Source: CAVPDE01 sp963707125
GTDB lineage: Bacteria > Desulfobacterota > DSM-4660 > Desulfatiglandales > HGW-15
Assembly (NCBI GenBank): GCA_963707125.1
Contig: CAVPOU010000004.1
Span: 682,001-746,000, forward strand
DNA length: 64,000 bases
Reading direction: 5' to 3'
Under the pieces are notes generated by a model that saw only the letters and a program-made list of their open reading frames with translations, ran no database searches and was not told the DNA's origin. The first letter of the stretch is position 1. The number at the start of each line of letters is the position of its first letter. Below, one piece after another: positions 18,675-25,896 of the stretch. Both the position numbers and the translations under genes were made by a program.

Positions 18675-18963
18675 GGAGAGCAAATCGAGAGTAGAACAAC
18701 TTGAGAAAGAAGGATGGGTCAAGCAGTTCGTTGCAAACGAACCGCGCTTGAGTGAAGCCGCTGACCTTTACATGGAGTCAGGCTTTGACGTGCATCTCGA
18801 GCCCCTTGCAAAGGGACAGGAGTGCGGCATCTGCGCAGGAGCGGAAGACCAGAAAGAGCAGGGAGAGTGCCGGGTTTGCTTCGAAGGCTTTGAAGATCAG
18901 TACAAAATCATTTTTACAAGGCGCAGGAAAGATTCAACACCGTGGGAAGATGAACTTTTCTGA
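18667..18963 (+). CDS. Small protein with two CxxC pairs (zinc-ribbon-like), second gene of the unit
   Basis: 98 residues. The middle carries CGIC (about residues 56-59) and CRVC (about 74-77), a spacing that suggests a zinc knuckle or ribbon; the C-terminus is basic and then acidic (TRRRKDSTPWEDELF). No enzyme motif is visible. The ATG overlaps the upstream gene and is preceded by GAGAGGAGCTCTT, a good ribosome binding site. Function unknown; the pairing with the upstream gene suggests a binary complex. Confidence 0.75.
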   Translation: MAKESKSRVEQLEKEGWVKQFVANEPRLSEAADLYMESGFDVHLEPLAKGQECGICAGAEDQKEQGECRVCFEGFEDQYKIIFTRRRKDSTPWEDELF

Positions 18964-19007
18964 GATCGGCCCTGTCACTCCCTCCAGGCCTTGGGCCGCA
19001 CCGCCAT

Positions 19008-19090
19008 GAGTAAGCAGTATGAAGTAGGCAGTATGCAGTAAGGAGTACGCACACAAGATTACTGCCTAGTGCTTACTGCCCACTGCTTAC
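19008..19090. repeat. Heptamer-period hairpin, GCAGTAA type, copy 1
   Basis: Left arm made of degenerate heptamers (GTAAGCAGTATGAAGTAGGC, then AGTATGCAGTAAGGAGTA). After a short centre (CACACAAGATT) the right arm reads ACTGCCTAGTGCTTACTGCC and CACTGCTTAC, the reverse complement. Two more copies of this type occur at 27.9 and 29.5 kb. It lies downstream of the two-gene unit and of the convergent thioredoxin reductase gene, so it could act as a bidirectional terminator. Confidence 0.8.
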
Positions 19091-19180
19091 GGGACCTGCG
19101 CGGCTCTAAAGAGACCGCACCGCCCCGGCTGGCGCTCGAATACATCTCCGCAAATTGCTAATAAGTCGCGGGTTGGGATG

Positions 19181-20812
19181 CTAGGCGGCTGCTTTCTTGG
19201 ATTTCCAGTAAGGATTGACGAGATCCTCAAAGATGGCGAGGGCCGCTTCCGCACCCTGACCTGTGGCCGTGACGATTTGCTTGTACCCTCCTTCCACATC
19301 GCCGGCCGAGTAAATGCCCGGAATGTTGGTCCGGTGTCGTGAATCGCGTTTGATATATCCTTCGGGCGTGAGCTCTATACCCAGTTTCTTGGCGAGTTCC
19401 ACTGCAGGGGTGTACCCGATGGCGATAAAGACGCCATCCACCTTCATGGTTTTCGTTTCTTTTGTCTGAAGGTTGTAAAGAAGCACTTCTTCAACCCGAT
19501 CCTTGCCCCGAATCTCTTTGACTTCCGTGTCAAAGAGGACAGGGATCTTGTTGACAGAGAGGTTCTTGGTCAGATGCTCCTGCGCTCTGAGCGTGTCCCT
19601 GCGGTGAACCATGGTCACCCGCACGCCGATGTTGTGAAGGTGCAGAGCTTCGGTGACCGCGCTGTTTCCTCCGCCCACAATGATGACCTTCCTCCCCTTG
19701 AACAGAGGCCCGTCGCAGGTGCTGCAGTAACTCACTCCGTGGCCGGAGAGGCGCGATTCCCCGGGAGCTCCGAGATGACTGTAGCTGGCGCCGGTGGCGA
19801 GCAGAACCGCCTTGGCCAGAAATCGCCTTCTGCTGGTCAGAACGGTGATAGGATCTCCAGGCCGGATATCCATCACTTCTTCGCCCTGGAAGATGTTTGC
19901 ATATTGCAGAGCATGGGTCGCCATGAGGTCCACAAGGGTCTTTCCTCCGACCTGGGTGAGACCAGGGTAATTCTCTACGACAGGGGTTGTGGCGACCTGA
20001 CCTCCCAGGACTCCCCGTTCAATGACCACGGAACGCAGCCCGCTGCGCGCGCCGTAAATGCCGGCCGTAAGGCCGGCCGGGCCCCCGCCAATGATCACAA
20101 GGTCTGCCTCGACTTCCTGGGCGTCGCTTTCAGGGATGAAAACCGTCTGCTGCTCCATCTTGTCGAGGGAAAGCATGAACAGTTCCTCAGTCTGGGCGCC
20201 CTGGGCGACCAGGACCTCATTGGCATAGGTCTGAGGCACGCTTTGAGCGGAGTACTGGTCGGCCAGGTCAGGATTTGCCTGGATGTCAATGAGTTCGAGG
20301 GATAAGGAGTCCGGTTTTTCAACGGCCGCTTTAAGCGCGTTCACCGCTTGCTGGGGGCAGTAGGGACAGGAGGGGCTTACAAAGACCTTGATCGCTCTCG
20401 GCGAAGTGATCTTCCTAAGCACCTTCAGGGACTCCTGGCTCAGGCCGCTCGACCGATTCCCCGCCATGAGAACCGCTTCCACAAAGGTTTTCGCCTCCTC
20501 CCCGATGGGAGCGCCGAGCCAGCGAATTCTGTAACGGTCCGGATCAAAAAGCAGTGTGGGCGCCCGATTCACGTTCATCTTTTTTGCCATCGGGTGGTTG
20601 AGGTCGTACTCGCGCAACGTGACCTTGGAGGTCACCTCTCGGACGGCCCTTATCAGGAACCGGGCCGCTGTGATGAAGGGGTCATTTTTCCCGGGCTGAG
20701 TGAAGAGGATAAGGGGGACCTCATAAGGCAGATTCTTGAAGATGGACTTCAGTTGGGCCTGAAGTTGCTCCATTGCCGCTCTCTCGGCTTGGGTGTCTTT
20801 GACGTTGTTCAT
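19181..20812 (-). CDS. Thioredoxin reductase fused to N-terminal glutaredoxin-like domains (AhpF/PDO-like)
   Basis: 543 residues in two parts. Residues 1-225 hold two thioredoxin folds in tandem: the first lacks a CxxC, the second has VSPSCPYCPQQ (CPYC redox site). Residues 230-540 are a thioredoxin-reductase module with FAD motif VIIGGGPAGLTAGIYGARSG, redox pair CSTCDG, NAD(P) motif VIIVGGGNSAVTEALHL and the C-terminal FAD motif IYSAGDVEGG. The layout resembles AhpF, the electron donor to peroxiredoxin AhpC, but no ahpC lies nearby. It may supply electrons to a thioredoxin, a peroxiredoxin or envelope disulfides. An AGGAGG lies 12 bases before the ATG. Confidence 0.92.
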   Translation of the reverse strand: MNNVKDTQAERAAMEQLQAQLKSIFKNLPYEVPLILFTQPGKNDPFITAARFLIRAVREVTSKVTLREYDLNHPMAKKMNVNRAPTLLFDPDRYRIRWLGAPIGEEAKTFVEAVLMAGNRSSGLSQESLKVLRKITSPRAIKVFVSPSCPYCPQQAVNALKAAVEKPDSLSLELIDIQANPDLADQYSAQSVPQTYANEVLVAQGAQTEELFMLSLDKMEQQTVFIPESDAQEVEADLVIIGGGPAGLTAGIYGARSGLRSVVIERGVLGGQVATTPVVENYPGLTQVGGKTLVDLMATHALQYANIFQGEEVMDIRPGDPITVLTSRRRFLAKAVLLATGASYSHLGAPGESRLSGHGVSYCSTCDGPLFKGRKVIIVGGGNSAVTEALHLHNIGVRVTMVHRRDTLRAQEHLTKNLSVNKIPVLFDTEVKEIRGKDRVEEVLLYNLQTKETKTMKVDGVFIAIGYTPAVELAKKLGIELTPEGYIKRDSRHRTNIPGIYSAGDVEGGYKQIVTATGQGAEAALAIFEDLVNPYWKSKKAAA

Positions 20813-20910
20813 CCATCAGCGTCACCTCCTATGGCCATGTTTATTCGGTGATCAGATGACCTAACATAAGAGAGGAATTCGGGTTTTCAAGAGAAGCATC
20901 ATGATAGTAA

Positions 20911-21073
20911 TTCCGAAATCCGAAGCACGAAACTCGAAACAAATTCAAAACACCAATGACCAAAACTTAAAACAAATTCGTGCGATTGTCCGCAGCGGGT
21001 CGCAGCGGGTTTGGGACATTTGAATTTTGAATTTCGGGTTTGTTTCGAATTTAGAATTTCGTGCTTCGGATTT
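20911..21073. repeat. Long heptamer-period hairpin, CCGAAAT type
   Basis: A 163-base palindromic spacer. The left arm (AAATCCGAAGCACGAAACTC, then GAAACAAATTC) is matched by the reverse complement of the right end (TTCGTGCTTCGGATTT, preceded by GTTTCGAATTTAG). The centre contains a small direct repeat, CGCAGCGGGTCGCAGCGGGT. The right end runs into the last codons of the molybdopterin oxidoreductase gene, whose stop lies at 21073. It is AT-rich compared with the flanks. Confidence 0.8.
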
Positions 21074-21318
21074 TATTTCTTTTTGATTCTGCACCCTATT
21101 CCCTTGAGGTTGGGAGTTCCGAACGCTTTTCCCAGTCTCTCCGTGGTGGTCAGAATGTTAAAATTGGATTTCTCCCAGCCGTAGAGGGACTCCACTCCGG
21201 CTTCTGCGAACCACCACCCATAGGCTGCGTTGACGACCCGCGGATGAATCCGGTCCGTGACGTGAGCCACCTGAGTGATGGACCCTGCTTTGGTCTCGAT
21301 CACGATCTCGTTGCTGTC
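21073..21318 (-). pseudogene. C-terminal end of the molybdopterin oxidoreductase, shifted frame
   Basis: In the adjacent frame the protein continues DHGIRDSNEIVIETKAGSI, then VVNAAYGWWFAEAG, which is the molybdopterin-dinucleotide-binding C-terminal domain of the superfamily, and ends CRIKKK-stop at 21073 inside the hairpin repeat. The full gene would be 21073-23152. Removing a single A around 21323 restores one 690-residue frame. A sequencing error or a very recent mutation are both compatible. Confidence 0.75.
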
Positions 21319-23152
21319 ACGAATTCCATGATCTGGCCGCGGTCTCAGGATGGATCTCTGTTTTGGGGTGGGGCCTGTGCTTCCGCAGGCTTTCGAGCCA
21401 CCGGTAGGAGGAGTGGAGATAGAAGCGGCTTTTGCAACTCGTGAGCACCAGGGGATAGTCCGGGTCCTCTTCCTCCGGAAAACCGGTGAATTGCGGCAGG
21501 GGGGAAAGCCCGAATTTCTCCGCTTGGCTCAAGTAAAGTTCCGCTTTCCCGGTCGGTGTTTTGAATCCTCCGGAGAGGTATTTTTGGAATCGCTCAGGTC
21601 CTTTGAGATATCCCCGCTCCGCGAACTGGCTATAGGAAAGGCCGGTTGGTTTTAAGACCGCCTCCAGCAGAGCTTTCCAGTCCTCATGCCAATGTTCTCC
21701 CGGGGTCAGCGTTCTGCCCAGCTCATTGACGATTTTGAGATCCGGCCAGCAGTCCTCAGGGGGGTCCACGACCTTTGGCCGGGCAAGCAGGTAACCATGG
21801 CCCAGACCGTAATGACCAATGTCATCGAACTCGAAGGCCGTTGCTGCTGGAAGCACGATGTCGGCCAGGGCCGCGGTAGGTGTCATGAAAATATCGGAGA
21901 CAGCAATAAAATCGAGTTTCATCAGAGCATCAAAAGTCAGGCGGCTGTCCGCATAGGCCAGCAGGGGGTTGGTCCCCTGGAAGTAAGCTCCTCTGATCGG
22001 ATAGGGAGTTTCGTCGAGAACCGCTTTTCTGAAATAAGCAGGGGGCACGGTCATCAGCTTGGGGATGGTCTTGTAGTGGGCATGGACCATCTCTTTCGGC
22101 TTTGAGGGGAGGAGATCGGATCTTACAAAGGCACCCAGTCCCAGGATGTTGGGGTCCACGGCGTCGATATTGCCTCCGGCTACATCCAGGTTACCACAAA
22201 CGGTCATGAGGCAGAGAAGGGCTCTTGCTGCATCGTAGGCATGAATCGTTTGTTCAAGGGGGTTTCCCCACTGGATGGCTGCAGGATGAGACATGGCATA
22301 GAATCGCGCTGCTTCGCGAACGGTGCTCGCCGGCACCCAGGTGATGTCGGCTGTCTTCTCGGGTGAATACGCCTTCACATGAGCGGACAGCGCGTCAAAG
22401 CCGTGGGTCCACTGATCGACAAAGTCCTTGTCGAAAAGCCCTTCTTCAATGATGACATTCAGGAATGCAAGAGCCAGCGCGTGATCCGTGCCGGGCCGCA
22501 GCTGGAGCCAAAATTTCGCTCTTTCAGCCAGTTCCGTTTTTCTTGGATCGATGACGATGATCTCGGTCCCGTCTTTGATCCTCTTCAGAAGCAGGCTGCA
22601 GATCTGTCCTTCTTCATTCGTGCTCAGCGGGTTACTTGCCCATAGCATGATCAGTTTGCTCGGGTTATGGAGGTCCGCGACAGGGTAGAACCCGCAGGTG
22701 TGAATCCCGGACACCTCACGAGGCGCATGACAGACGTCCTGGACGCCGACCACATTGGGTGATCCAAAGAGATTGGCCAATCGCACCAGGCCAAAGAGCT
22801 CGAGACCTTTGGGCATTCCCTGGCAAAAGGCAACTGCTTTGGCCCCGGACGCCTTCTTGATGTCGTTAAAGCGGCCGGCAATGTCCTGTATGGCTTCAGG
22901 CCAGGAGATCTTTTCCCAGGACCCTTGTCCTCGCTTGCCTTTTCTTTTCATGGGATGGAGGAGTCGACCCGGATGGGTCAGGCGATCAGCGGAAGCCAGC
23001 CCCTTTGGGCAGGCATAGCCGCTATTCAAAAACCCTTCAGGATCTCCTTTGACCTCAACAATCTGATTTCCTCGCACAGCAACAAGAAGGCTGCACCCTC
23101 CGTGATCCATTCGCGAGCAATGGGTCCGTTTCCAGCGGATTTCTTCGGTCAT
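21317..23152 (-). CDS. Molybdopterin oxidoreductase (formate dehydrogenase/DMSO reductase superfamily), main frame
   Basis: 611 residues of a Mo/W-bis-MGD enzyme. An N-terminal [4Fe-4S] motif uses HCSRMDHGGCSLL and a fourth Cys in YACPKG. A Cys in GVQDVCHAPREVSG sits where the metal ligand (Cys or SeCys) is expected. MGD-binding segments include ASNPLSTNEEG, VIDPRKTELAERA, LRPGTDHALALAF and FQGTNPLLAYAD. The frame ends prematurely in HPETAARSWNS; one extra A near 21323 explains it, because the homology resumes at once in the next frame (see the following entry). There is no signal peptide and no neighbouring FeS or membrane subunit, so it is probably a soluble single-subunit enzyme. Substrate unknown. 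Confidence 0.88.
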   Translation of the reverse strand: MTEEIRWKRTHCSRMDHGGCSLLVAVRGNQIVEVKGDPEGFLNSGYACPKGLASADRLTHPGRLLHPMKRKGKRGQGSWEKISWPEAIQDIAGRFNDIKKASGAKAVAFCQGMPKGLELFGLVRLANLFGSPNVVGVQDVCHAPREVSGIHTCGFYPVADLHNPSKLIMLWASNPLSTNEEGQICSLLLKRIKDGTEIIVIDPRKTELAERAKFWLQLRPGTDHALALAFLNVIIEEGLFDKDFVDQWTHGFDALSAHVKAYSPEKTADITWVPASTVREAARFYAMSHPAAIQWGNPLEQTIHAYDAARALLCLMTVCGNLDVAGGNIDAVDPNILGLGAFVRSDLLPSKPKEMVHAHYKTIPKLMTVPPAYFRKAVLDETPYPIRGAYFQGTNPLLAYADSRLTFDALMKLDFIAVSDIFMTPTAALADIVLPAATAFEFDDIGHYGLGHGYLLARPKVVDPPEDCWPDLKIVNELGRTLTPGEHWHEDWKALLEAVLKPTGLSYSQFAERGYLKGPERFQKYLSGGFKTPTGKAELYLSQAEKFGLSPLPQFTGFPEEEDPDYPLVLTSCKSRFYLHSSYRWLESLRKHRPHPKTEIHPETAARSWNS

Positions 23153-23342
23153 TCCCTATTCCTTACATCACCATGATGGGGAGAGGTGTGATGCCCCATC
23201 AGAAACTCCCTATTGCCCTATAGCATGGCTGAATGGGCATAGCAAGGCGAGGGGCTTTGACCTATTTGAAGAATAGACAGCGGCCGACTCCGAGGCTTCG
23301 CTTTCAGAGTCAATTATGAAAGAAATTAGTGGAACCGCGTTC

Positions 23343-23427
23343 CGTCATTCCGGTGAAAACCGGAATCCAGGGTTTGTTAGCAGGGAACGTTGCATGAATC
23401 TGGACTCCGGCTTCCGCCGGAGTGACG
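23343..23427. repeat. Dispersed palindromic repeat CGTCATTCCGG/CCGGAGTGACG
   Basis: Left half CGTCATTCCGGTGAAAACCG with internal stem CCGG...CCGG, right half CTGGACTCCGGCTTCCGCCG followed by GAGTGACG. Each half forms a small hairpin and the two halves pair with one another. This type of element is common between genes in many proteobacteria. Only one copy is in this window. Confidence 0.75.
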
Positions 23428-23860
23428 TGGCGGATGAAGCGTCAGCGGAGTTCGATTTACTGCCTCTGGAGTTGTTTCTTGGCAGAGAAAAAAGCCTGTG
23501 GCGCTAGAAGCGAGGGTTTAGGCGGAGTTTTGGAAAAAACTTTCTCTGTAATGATAAGGGGATTCGCAGGCCGGAGGAAATCAAGCGGAGCAGTCGTACT
23601 GAAAAGGAACGGGTTGGACGAACGGCCAAATGCCTGGGGTGACCTCCATGCATTTCGAACTCTTCCTGCTTGAGCAGTTGTGCGAGTTCTTCTTTGGGAA
23701 GAGAGCCAAATTGACCTAGGGTCAGATCTGTCATGGTCAGCCTCGCGTTCTCTAGCCCTTTAACTATGCAAAATACCTGCCAGCTTGGGTCTCTGGGGAC
23801 AACCTCAAGAATCTTGAATGGTTAAATGATCCTGGACAGTAAAGAAAAAAAGGAATGGGG

Positions 23861-23887
23861 AAAAACTGTCCCCATATGGGAGTTTTT
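23861..23887 (-). terminator. Bidirectional hairpin terminator
   Basis: AAAAACT-GT-CCCCATATGGG-AGTTTTT is a near-perfect palindrome with an A run on one side and a T run on the other. It lies about 60 bases after the stop of the minus-strand acyltransferase gene, where an intrinsic terminator is expected. Confidence 0.65.
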
Positions 23888-23944
23888 CTTCTCTTAATTG
23901 GAAAAAATTTTCACATTCCTGGAGAGGAGCAGGGAGGGGTTCGA

Positions 23945-24916
23945 TCAGATGGCCTTACTCAAGGTGGGGCGGAGTGACACCGGGTTCATGGTCTGACCTG
24001 GTTTGATGGAGATGGCGGGGGGAACGGCTACAGTTGAGAACTTGTTCCACTGATACCATCCTTCAGGGTGATGCCAAACATGTTGTTCAAACGCTTTCAG
24101 CAGGCCTGCACCGACAGAGGATATGGACGCCGGCTCTTTTTCCAGGATATCCCGGTAGCTCCTGATAATGAAAGAATACTTTTCAAGGGACACTCTGTGA
24201 AGAAGGCCAAAGACGACCTGAGCTCCTGATCGGCGCTGGAGAAGATTGATCGTTTTGTCTACACCGATTCTTTTCCCGAGGAAGAACATCTTTTCCGTCC
24301 TAGAGGGTTTCCATTCCTCGATTTCGTCACACTCAATGAAAACGACCCTGTTTTCTCTGAGGTCCCGGATGACCGCCCCCAGCACATTCTCCTGATCGGC
24401 ATCAATCACCCTGATGCAGAGTTCCTTTGCTCTTGCATGAAGCCTGTCTTTCAGGTGATCCGTAGCACACTTGATGATCACGGAGATGGGGTATCCGCGG
24501 AGGGAAAGAAAGATGGGGATATATTCGATCCCTCCAAAGTGGCCCGTGACAAACAAGATGCCTTTCTTCTGTTTCAATGCCCCGTCTATTTTGTACAGAG
24601 AGGGAGCCTCGATGCTTTCGTCAAAAAAAGCTTTGAGGTTCGGAACGGATTCATAGGCGTTGAAGAGTTTTTCACAATAGTGATGCAGGATACCCCTGAA
24701 GACGTCCCTGGTGAGCGTTCTGATTTCTCGATAGTCCTTGGTCTCTGCAAATGCATTCTGAATGGCCTCAATGATCTTTCGTTTCTCTTTGGCACGGAAG
24801 AAATAATAAAGGCTTCCTAGAAGGGAGACATACCTGAAAGCCATGGGCCATCCCATTTTTTGAATCAAAGAGATATTCGGTTGCCACTGTAAGAAAGAGC
24901 TTAAATTGTTTCCCAT
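23945..24916 (-). CDS. LpxL/HtrB-like lysophospholipid or lipid A acyltransferase
   Basis: A 323-residue LABLAT-family acyltransferase. The catalytic H-x4-E motif is GHFGGIEYIP (about residue 130). Downstream are VIIKCATDHLKDRLHARAKE and FIECDEIEEW, where the family has a D-Q pair in substrate binding. A weak hydrophobic stretch near residues 20-35 may anchor it to the inner membrane. The ATG at 24916 (MGNNLSSFLQWQPNISLIQK) is chosen because the 46 residues added by the start at 25054 are encoded by the palindromic spacer DNA. It could add secondary acyl chains to lipid A made by the 5-17 kb operon or acylate another membrane lipid. Confidence 0.8.
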   Translation of the reverse strand: MGNNLSSFLQWQPNISLIQKMGWPMAFRYVSLLGSLYYFFRAKEKRKIIEAIQNAFAETKDYREIRTLTRDVFRGILHHYCEKLFNAYESVPNLKAFFDESIEAPSLYKIDGALKQKKGILFVTGHFGGIEYIPIFLSLRGYPISVIIKCATDHLKDRLHARAKELCIRVIDADQENVLGAVIRDLRENRVVFIECDEIEEWKPSRTEKMFFLGKRIGVDKTINLLQRRSGAQVVFGLLHRVSLEKYSFIIRSYRDILEKEPASISSVGAGLLKAFEQHVWHHPEGWYQWNKFSTVAVPPAISIKPGQTMNPVSLRPTLSKAI

Positions 24917-24958
24917 TTCTTTCTCGGGATTCCTTGAGTTCCGATCGCCGTTTCCATC

Positions 24959-25062
24959 GTGAGCATCATGCCGATGCTCACCTCTTTCACTCACTCGGGT
25001 TAGCTCACGGACAAACCAGTTTGTCCGTGCCACCGTTCCCTCCAAGAGGAACAAGAGGGAAC
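24959..25062. repeat. Three consecutive perfect hairpins
   Basis: Within 104 bases there are three separate inverted repeats. First, GTGAGCATC-atgcc-GATGCTCAC (24959-24981). Second, CACGGACAAAC-ca-GTTTGTCCGTG (25006-25029). Third, GTTCCCTC-caagaggaacaa-GAGGGAAC (25035-25062). They sit upstream of the acyltransferase gene and downstream of the minus-strand gene at 25.4 kb. Confidence 0.8.
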
Positions 25063-25366
25063 ACGTTCGCCCCGCATTTAGTCCTTCAGAGGGGCGAAAT
25101 TTGGTTGGTTTATCTAACTACTCTCGATTATTCAAGAAATAAGGAAGCAAAAGCCGTTCCATTCGTGAAAAGACAAGATGTTGTGGAAGGTCGGAAAGAG
25201 AGCCCTAGAGATTGGGGAGTTTGGAAAACAAGAAATACAAAAATTGTCAATTCCTAACGAAGTTGGGAGTTTTCCAGAAAGACCTTTTCATTCTTAGGAA
25301 TTCCAGAAACGAGATGAGTGATGAACGAGGCAGGTGATTTCCGGGAAGCAGAGAATCAGAAAAAGG

Positions 25367-25822
25367 CTACTTTGATGCTGGTTTTCTGGTTCTGCGGATC
25401 ACGATGTGTTCAACCTTTCGCTTGAGCATGTTGTAATAGCGTTCTTTTTGATCCCAGATGATGGCTGCCGTAGTGCTTCCATCCTCTTCATCGCAGACCA
25501 TGCTTCCGTCCTCGTCGGTTCTGTAATCTTCACAGATAAACAGATTGGCTCCCTCAATGCCCTCCAGCATGAAGGCAAAAAGAGCTGCATAGCTCGGCCG
25601 AGTGTGATCCGCGAAACTCACCAGGACCTCATTGTTCTTGTTCAGCACGACCATGGCATAATCTGTTCGAAGAAAAAAATCGTCTTTGTAGAATTGTCCT
25701 CTGGAGTAAGCGGTCTTTCCCCCATAGAACTTTTCAAAGACCGCCTCGATTTCGCTGGCAATCCTTTTCTGCTCCTTGGTGATCGTGGGTGAATCCGTGC
25801 TCTCTTTGATTGGTTTTTCCAT
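25367..25822 (-). CDS. Uncharacterised 151-residue protein
   Basis: Soluble alpha/beta protein without signal peptide. It begins MEKPIKESTDSPTITKEQKR, followed by the helix SEIEAVFEKFYGGKTAYSRG, strands such as YAMVVLNKNNEVLVSFAD, and an acidic patch DYRTDEDGSMVCDEEDGS. The C-terminus is basic (VIRRTRKPASK). The domain plan (helix, then a sheet with a hydrophobic LFAFMLEGI helix) could suit a small ligand-binding or adaptor protein, but I do not recognise a family. The ATG at 25822 is preferred to 25843. The gene follows uvrB divergently packed on the same strand with a 75-base spacer. Confidence 0.7.
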   Translation of the reverse strand: MEKPIKESTDSPTITKEQKRIASEIEAVFEKFYGGKTAYSRGQFYKDDFFLRTDYAMVVLNKNNEVLVSFADHTRPSYAALFAFMLEGIEGANLFICEDYRTDEDGSMVCDEEDGSTTAAIIWDQKERYYNMLKRKVEHIVIRRTRKPASK

Positions 25823-25896
25823 AGGCGCCACAAAGGGGAACAATCGATCTATCTACTATTCTAGAGCAAAATGCCTCCAACAGGGAAGAGAAAAAT

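Larger units (their letters stand above)
23153..23944. other. 790-base spacer with repeats but no convincing gene
   Basis: It contains the CGTCATTCCGG palindromic repeat (23343-23427) and an AT-rich hairpin (23861-23887). A 76-codon minus-strand frame at 23504-23734 begins MTDLTLGQFGSLPKEELAQL and looks protein-like for its first 30 residues, then becomes Arg/Leu/Ser-rich; it may be the head of a decayed or small peptide gene. I see nothing else coding. Confidence 0.5.
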
